9,699 nt of DNA from Bacillota bacterium (GTDB taxonomy: Bacteria > Bacillota > Clostridia > Lachnospirales > Lachnospiraceae). This document shows positions 5,852 through 9,699 of this stretch, one piece after another. A model generated the notes under the pieces. The model did not search any database, had not been told where the DNA came from, and worked only from the letters and a program-made list of their open reading frames with translations. The stretch spans positions 1 to 9,699 of the forward strand of contig JAFADH010000028.1 of NCBI GenBank assembly GCA_023424995.1. The letters are read 5' to 3'. Position 1 is the first letter of the stretch. The number at the start of each line of letters is the position of its first letter. Made by a program: the position numbers and the translations under genes.

Positions 5852-7248
5852 TGGACACAATCAGAAAGGTATTACTTACAATGGATGAAAACCATAAATA
5901 CGAGGTCATTAAGAAACTCGTGGACACAAATGGCAATAAGAAAACAGCTGCTCTTAAGATCGGTTGTTCAGACCGTCACATCAATCGTTTAATAAAGGGC
6001 TATCAAGAAAAAGGGAAAGCCTTCTTTATTCATGGTAACCGCGGGAGGCAGCCTGCCATCACCCTTTCATCCGATACAAAGCTGTCAATCCTGGACTTAT
6101 ATCGTACGAAGTACTATGACTGCAATCTGACCCATTATTCAGAGCTGCTTGCTGAAAAAGAAAATATCAAGGTATCCGTCAGCACGATCTCTTCTATCCT
6201 TAGAAAGGCATTTATCCTTTCACCTAAAGCAAACCGTTCTACCAAAAAAGCATTAAAAAAAGATTTAAAGGCACTTCAATCCAAGACGAAATCCAAAAAG
6301 AAAGCTGCTGCCCTGCAACGTTCCCTTCTGGATCTTGAAGACTCCCATCCCAGGCGACCCAGGTGTGCCTATTTTGGCGAAATGCTACAAATGGATGCCT
6401 CTTTGCATCATTGGTTCGGAGAAGACAAAACGCAGCTTCATATCGCTGTTGACGATGCCACTGGCTCGATTCTCGGCGCTTTCTTTGATGATCAGGAAAC
6501 CTTAACAGGCTATTACCATGTACTTCATCAGATCCTTAATTCCTATGGCATACCGTATCAGTTTTTTACAGATAACCGAACCGTATTTGAATACAAAAAG
6601 AACCATGAAGCTTCTGTTGAAAAAGACACCTTCACTCAGTTTGGATATGCCTGCAAACAACTGGGAATCGATATCCGCACATCAAGTGTCGCACAAGCAA
6701 AAGGGCGGGTTGAAAGAATGTTTGGCACCCTTCAATCCCGCCTTCCCATAGAGCTGCGCTTGGCCAATGTTTCCTCAATTGAGGAAGCAAATGAATTCCT
6801 AAACTCCTACATAAAGAAATTCAACAAGCAGTTCGCTTTACCTACTGATAGTATCAAATCTGTGTTCGAAACGCAACCAGATATTGAAAAAATCAATCTT
6901 ACCTTGGCAGTGCTGTCTTCTCGTAAGATAGATAACGGGAGTTGTTTGAAGTATCAAAATCAGTATTACCTTCCTGTAAACAGCCAGGGTATTGCGGTAC
7001 ATCACCGAAAGGGTACCACGGCAATGGTGATAAAAGCCTTCCACGGTGAGCTATACAGCTGTATTGGTGAGCAGATCTATGCACTCGAATTATTGCCGGG
7101 ACATAGACCTTCCTCAAAAGCATTTGATTTAGCAGCCATTCCTGATGCACCCAAGAGGAAATACATACCGCCAATGAGCCATCCATGGAAACAGGCCTCA
7201 TTTGAAAAGTATGCAAAAAGTCAGTCGCATAGAAAAGAAACAGCATAA
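5851..7248 (+). CDS. ISNCY-family (IS1202-type) DDE transposase
   Basis: A full-length 465-residue transposase that cuts and joins the ends of the surrounding IS. Residues about 16-50 are a helix-turn-helix (VIKKLVDTNGNKKTAALKIG, then SDRHINRLI), followed by a second helical region to about 125 and a lysine-rich stretch (131-155). The rve-like catalytic core has Asp182 in MDASLHHWFG, Asp241 in FFTDNRTVF and Glu288 in AKGRVERMFGTLQSRLP, the spacing and context typical of the IS1202 group. No frameshift or stop is present, so it is probably active. Start choice is unsure: GTG 5851 overlaps the best Shine-Dalgarno sequence, ATG 5881 has AAAGG 11 bases upstream and gives a protein beginning MDENHKYEV, and a rare ATC at 5860 would best fit the GAGGTG spacing. 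Confidence 0.92.
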   Translation: MDTIRKVLLTMDENHKYEVIKKLVDTNGNKKTAALKIGCSDRHINRLIKGYQEKGKAFFIHGNRGRQPAITLSSDTKLSILDLYRTKYYDCNLTHYSELLAEKENIKVSVSTISSILRKAFILSPKANRSTKKALKKDLKALQSKTKSKKKAAALQRSLLDLEDSHPRRPRCAYFGEMLQMDASLHHWFGEDKTQLHIAVDDATGSILGAFFDDQETLTGYYHVLHQILNSYGIPYQFFTDNRTVFEYKKNHEASVEKDTFTQFGYACKQLGIDIRTSSVAQAKGRVERMFGTLQSRLPIELRLANVSSIEEANEFLNSYIKKFNKQFALPTDSIKSVFETQPDIEKINLTLAVLSSRKIDNGSCLKYQNQYYLPVNSQGIAVHHRKGTTAMVIKAFHGELYSCIGEQIYALELLPGHRPSSKAFDLAAIPDAPKRKYIPPMSHPWKQASFEKYAKSQSHRKETA

Positions 7249-7335
7249 CCAAAGTTGTAAACCGGTAGGTTTATTAAGGTTACCCGAAAACTTAATGTGC
7301 TATAGATTTTTTACATGAAATACTTATTTACTCTA

Positions 7336-7355
7336 AGCACCAGAAATCTGGTGCT
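7336..7355 (+). terminator. Hairpin after the transposase gene
   Basis: AGCACCAG (7336-7343) pairs perfectly with CTGGTGCT (7348-7355) around a four-base AAAT loop. The T-run (7367-7372) comes 11 bases later, too far for a classic terminator, so this may be a weak terminator or an IS subterminal structure. Confidence 0.45.
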
Positions 7356-7490
7356 AATGTTAAAACTTTTTTAGGACATTTTCAAAAACGCTTGACACCA
7401 CTTTTTCAAACTTTTTTATCACCTTTTTTTGACTGCTATATTGGGTGCTTTCTCCTGTAAATACAAGGTTTTTTATAGGTGATCAATACC

Positions 7491-7541
7491 ATAATATTAC
7501 ACTTCTTTCCTTATATTATTCTACATATTTTGTAATATTAT
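7491..7541. repeat. Perfect 11-bp inverted repeat
   Basis: ATAATATTACA (7491-7501) is matched by TGTAATATTAT (7531-7541) with a 29-base AT-rich gap. It lies downstream of the aldolase terminator and outside the likely IS boundary. It could be a protein-binding site, a remnant end of a miniature element, or chance in AT-rich DNA. Confidence 0.5.
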
Positions 7542-7594
7542 CCATCAAATAACTTCTATCTTACTTCTGTCACTTTCATCTTTAAGCTCCTGTT

Positions 7595-7656
7595 AAAAAA
7601 GCTGAAAGCGGCTCCCGCCCGAATTCTTCCGGGTAATCAAGGTCGCCGCTTTCAGC
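7595..7656 (-). terminator. Strong intrinsic terminator of the aldolase gene
   Basis: On the minus strand, GCTGAAAGCGGC (7656-7645) pairs perfectly over 12 bases with GCCGCTTTCAGC (7612-7601), followed directly by six T (7600-7595). A small internal hairpin (CCCG 7618-7621 with CGGG 7630-7633) stacks inside the loop. It begins 30 bases after the aldolase stop. Confidence 0.93.
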
Positions 7657-7685
7657 CTTAGTCCTATGACAGATACATTTCCCTG

Positions 7686-8648
7686 TTATTTCTGTACCAG
7701 ATGAACCGCAAATCCGCCGTACTCCCCGTTCAGATAGATGGCAGCCAGCTTGTCATTCTTGCCGTACTTCCTGCTTTCCTCATTAAAGGTAAAGCCCTGC
7801 CTCTCCAGATGGAAGATGGCGCGTTCAATATAGTTGGTCCTGATTGCGATATGTCCGTTCTTTCCAAGATACGGTGTCTTCATAAGTTCAATTCCGGTCC
7901 CTGAGAAGATGGAGCTGTTGCCTGTATTCTTAGCAAAGCCGAACATGGCCTCAAAGGTCGTTGCCAGCTGGTCGGCTTCTGATTCAGAGTTCAGGTTTAT
8001 TCCCACATGACGAACCTCAAAGCCCAGCATCAGTGTCACTGCTTCCCTGGTCAGCTGCTTTATCTTATCAAAGTTACCTGCCTTAACCAACTCGTCATTC
8101 ACCATCCAGCTTCCGCCGCAGGCGATGATCTTATTAAAGTCTAGATAGGAAATCAGATTCTTCTCGTTAATACCTCCGGTGGGCATGAACTTCATGTTCA
8201 CATAGGGTGCCGCCATAGCCTTAATCATGGCGAGTCCGCCTGCCGCCTCAGCCGGGAAGAACTTGACTACCTCAAGCCCCAGTTCAATGGCAGCTTCGAT
8301 GTCACTGGGATTGGAGCATCCGGGTGTAATAGGAATATCCTTCTCCACACAATAACGAACTATCTTCGGATTCAAGCCGGGGCTTACGATAAAGGTCGCA
8401 CCTGCACTGACGGCTTTATCCACCTGCTCCGTTGTCAGGACAGTTCCCGCTCCGATCAGCATATCAGGGTATGCTTCTCTCATCCGGCGAATCGATTCCT
8501 CTGCCGCTGCCGTACGGAAGGTTATCTCTGCGCAAGGCAGTCCCCCTTCATATAGAGCCTTCGCCAAAGGTACCGCATCCTTTGCATCGTCCAGCTTTAT
8601 TACAGGAACAATACCCATTTTTTGAACTTTTAACAACATCTCATTCAT
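7686..8648 (-). CDS. KDPG/KHG aldolase with a C-terminal VOC-like domain
   Basis: Residues 1-205 are a class I 2-keto-3-deoxy-6-phosphogluconate / 4-hydroxy-2-oxoglutarate aldolase, which splits KDPG to pyruvate and glyceraldehyde 3-phosphate in the cytoplasm. The TIM-barrel motifs are in order: GIVPVIKLDD (12-21), AEITFRT with catalytic Glu41 and Arg45 (40-46), GAGTVLT (66-72), SPGLNP (89-94), the Schiff-base lysine Lys129 in VVKFFPAE (127-134), and PTGGIN (156-161). Usual Eda proteins stop near 205-215 residues; this one has 320. Residues 213-320 resemble a VOC/glyoxalase fold: RHVGIN (213-218), GHIAI (265-269) and a final GFAVHL (312-317). His214 and His266 match two VOC metal ligands, but the glutamate expected in the last strand aligns with Ala314, so metal catalysis by that domain is doubtful. 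The start ATG 8648 follows GGAGGT (8662-8657). No other pectin or uronate genes are visible beside it. Confidence 0.93.
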   Translation of the reverse strand: MNEMLLKVQKMGIVPVIKLDDAKDAVPLAKALYEGGLPCAEITFRTAAAEESIRRMREAYPDMLIGAGTVLTTEQVDKAVSAGATFIVSPGLNPKIVRYCVEKDIPITPGCSNPSDIEAAIELGLEVVKFFPAEAAGGLAMIKAMAAPYVNMKFMPTGGINEKNLISYLDFNKIIACGGSWMVNDELVKAGNFDKIKQLTREAVTLMLGFEVRHVGINLNSESEADQLATTFEAMFGFAKNTGNSSIFSGTGIELMKTPYLGKNGHIAIRTNYIERAIFHLERQGFTFNEESRKYGKNDKLAAIYLNGEYGGFAVHLVQK

Positions 8649-8757
8649 TCTAAATTACCTCCGTTTTTATAATGCAAATTTATTCTGTAAGTTAATTTGT
8701 TAAGTAAGCCAATTGTCAGGAAGCAGCACCTGCCTCTTATCACGCTTCCATGGATAT

Positions 8758-9453
8758 CTACAATAATATCTTCGTTGCACTTGTTATAAACTTCAACAAA
8801 TAATTATTGTTGAACAGAATGCTTAATATCTCACTTTCACCGATCATCTGCAGGGCCTTCTGTCCCAGCTCACTGCTTGCGAAGACCGTAATAAGGATAA
8901 AGAACAGCCATACGATCGCCAGCCCGTGCACCAATCCGGCCAGTAAACCGGCAGTTTTATTGATCTGATTAAGCAGGGGCAGCTTGCTGATAATATCCAA
9001 AGCAGTACACAGCACCCATAATATGATAAGGACTACCACAAAGGTTATGATGAATGCCATGGAATTGATAATGATTCCGGTCAGATAATTATTCACATAC
9101 TCTTTAAAGCTGTTAATGGATAATGCCTCATAAATCTCAGCCTTGTTGTTCTCAATCAGAGAGTCCTTAATGGAATTCGGTAATTTTAATTCCTTAATCA
9201 TCGCGGACTGCTCCTCCGCCCCTGCCGCTTCTTCGGAAAACGGCAGCATGGTATCTACCTTAGCGGATATTCCGTTATAAATCTTGTCATTATCCCGCAT
9301 GAAGCTGTTCACATAAGGGCTCAGCCATACGGTCAGGATAACGGCAACAATCATGGAGAATAAGGAAAATACCGTTTTTATCATACCGGCTTTCATCCCA
9401 ATCAGAGAATTCACCAGTAAAATTGCAATTACTATTACTAATAACCAGTTCAT
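8758..9453 (-). CDS. CvpA-family membrane protein
   Basis: A 231-residue integral membrane protein with hydrophobic helices at about 2-19, 26-45, 126-150 and 167-192, and a polar, partly helical loop at about 50-120. The segment LPLLNQINKTAGLLAGLVHGL (158-178) matches the CvpA (colicin V production) signature, in which a Pro-Leu-Asn-x-Gly segment precedes the last helix. Members occur widely in Firmicutes; their molecular role is poorly defined, with links to envelope homeostasis and bile or detergent tolerance in other bacteria. The long middle loop is typical of clostridial versions. The start ATG 9453 follows GAGGAAG (9464-9458). The gene is upstream of and co-directional with the aldolase gene across a 109-base gap, so co-transcription is possible but functional linkage is not evident. 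Confidence 0.85.
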   Translation of the reverse strand: MNWLLVIVIAILLVNSLIGMKAGMIKTVFSLFSMIVAVILTVWLSPYVNSFMRDNDKIYNGISAKVDTMLPFSEEAAGAEEQSAMIKELKLPNSIKDSLIENNKAEIYEALSINSFKEYVNNYLTGIIINSMAFIITFVVVLIILWVLCTALDIISKLPLLNQINKTAGLLAGLVHGLAIVWLFFILITVFASSELGQKALQMIGESEILSILFNNNYLLKFITSATKILL

Positions 9454-9478
9454 ATAACTTCCTCACACCTTTCATAGC

Positions 9479-9507
9479 TTTAAATTTAATTAAGTAGAAT
9501 AAATCAA
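9479..9507 (-). promoter_or_regulatory. Candidate promoter of the cvpA-like gene
   Basis: On the minus strand, TTGATT (9507-9502) and TTTAAA (9484-9479) are spaced by 17 bases, each matching consensus at four of six positions. It would start transcription about 20 bases before the start codon. Plausible but weak. Confidence 0.35.
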
Positions 9508-9528
9508 CATAATTACACTCTGGAATCA

Positions 9529-9561
9529 GCTTATGCAGAGCTGTCTCAATATAGCATAAGC
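9529..9561. repeat. 8-bp inverted repeat upstream of the cvpA-like gene
   Basis: GCTTATGC (9529-9536) pairs with GCATAAGC (9554-9561) around a 17-base loop, between the partial gene at the right edge and the cvpA-like gene. No T-run follows on either strand, so a regulatory or weak terminator role is possible but unproven. Confidence 0.4.
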
Positions 9562-9594
9562 CAAGTACACTCATAATACTTCAAATGGCTTTTG

Positions 9595-9699
9595 CTATTC
9601 CTTCAACTGTATCTCCACCACCCGGCTGTCATTGGCCAGATAATAACGGTCAAGATCATTGATCGGATATATTGCTTCTATATTGCTGTCAAAGGTATG
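9595..9699 (-). CDS. C-terminal fragment of an unrecognised gene
   Basis: A minus-strand frame enters from beyond the right edge and ends at TAG (9597-9595), leaving 34 codons that read HTFDSNIEAIYPIND, then LDRYYLANDSRVV and EIQLKE at the end. The mix of residues looks like a real folded C-terminus, perhaps ending in a beta strand. No family can be named from this much. It is followed by the 8-bp inverted repeat and then the cvpA-like gene in the same direction. Confidence 0.55.
   Translation of the reverse strand, partial: HTFDSNIEAIYPINDLDRYYLANDSRVVEIQLKE

Larger units (their letters stand above)
5764..7397 (+). mobile_element. IS1202/ISNCY-type insertion sequence (ends approximate)
   Basis: A single-transposase element of about 1.6 kb. 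The left side carries two related 15-base units, AATGATAATGTCTCA (5764-5778) and AATGATTATGTCCCA (5789-5803). The right side, read on the minus strand, has GAAAATGTCCTAAAAAA (about 7383-7367), which matches the second left unit at 13 of 17 positions, and TGTCAAG (7397-7391), which resembles the outer left TGTC. These fit imperfect terminal and subterminal inverted repeats. Exact ends cannot be fixed without a related copy. IS1202 relatives can make long target duplications, but I see no convincing one. The element lies in intergenic DNA and breaks no visible gene. Confidence 0.65.
7252..7594. other. AT-rich non-coding spacer with the IS right end
   Basis: No frame of useful length is present on either strand. 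The stretch holds the post-transposase hairpin, the probable right end of the IS near 7397, then T-rich host DNA. Within that lies an 11-bp inverted repeat, ATAATATTACA (7491-7501) and TGTAATATTAT (7531-7541). Nothing else could be identified. Confidence 0.6.

Noticed and set aside
6518..6751. 77-codon + strand frame within the transposase gene
   Set aside because: Out-of-frame shadow of a complete transposase; no evidence of a programmed frameshift is needed.
5726..7430. Target-site duplication flanking the IS
   Set aside because: The flanks were compared by eye and share only short AT-rich matches, so no duplication can be claimed.
8690..8757. Hairpin GGAAGC/GCTTCC between the cvpA-like and aldolase genes as a terminator
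   Set aside because: The stem is only six bases with a long loop and no T-run follows.

Overview
This window looks like chromosomal DNA from a low-to-moderate-GC, Gram-positive anaerobe of the Clostridia, probably Lachnospiraceae-like. That placement is inference. It rests on strong GGAGG-type ribosome binding sites, near-consensus sigma-A promoters, AT-rich intergenic DNA, and protein families common in that group: a FosX close to the Listeria type, a DUF362 lipoprotein, an IS1202/ISNCY-type transposase and a KDPG aldolase with an extra C-terminal domain. No rRNA, tRNA, CRISPR array or phage module was seen.

Layout. Bases 1-314 are non-coding and lead into a stand-alone PadR-family regulator (315-944, +) that ends at a good intrinsic terminator. 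Convergent to it is fosX (1098-1499, -), a fosfomycin epoxide hydrolase with all expected metal and catalytic residues. A consensus promoter about 200 bases upstream drives it, and the leader holds a 60-codon open frame whose stop overlaps the fosX start. An AT-rich divergent region with 13-bp tandem repeats separates this from a two-gene + strand operon: a lipid-anchored DUF362 protein (1867-3033) overlapping by 8 bases a permease of the ArsP_1/DUF318 family (3026-3925). A GC-rich hairpin sits between this operon and the convergent tetR-SDR pair (4114-5658, -). That pair carries two identical 16-bp palindromic operators, one just downstream of the tetR -10 box and one between the two genes, which points to autoregulation plus local control of the dehydrogenase.

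An insertion sequence of about 1.6 kb (approximately 5764-7397, +) with a complete DDE transposase lies just upstream of the tetR promoter. Its transposase ribosome binding site can fold into a hairpin. After an AT-rich spacer containing an 11-bp inverted repeat, the last block is all on the minus strand: the C-terminus of an unrecognised gene at the right edge, a CvpA-family membrane protein, and a KDPG/KHG aldolase fused to a VOC-like domain, closed by a very strong terminator.

The region reads as accessory chromosome made of small independent modules: drug resistance, a metal- or organometal-type permease with a surface partner, a TetR-controlled dehydrogenase and an IS. I did not find an obviously new defence or mobile system. 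The most interesting points are the DUF362-lipoprotein/permease pair, the aldolase-VOC fusion with a probably lost metal ligand, the two-operator tetR-SDR circuit and the fosX leader.
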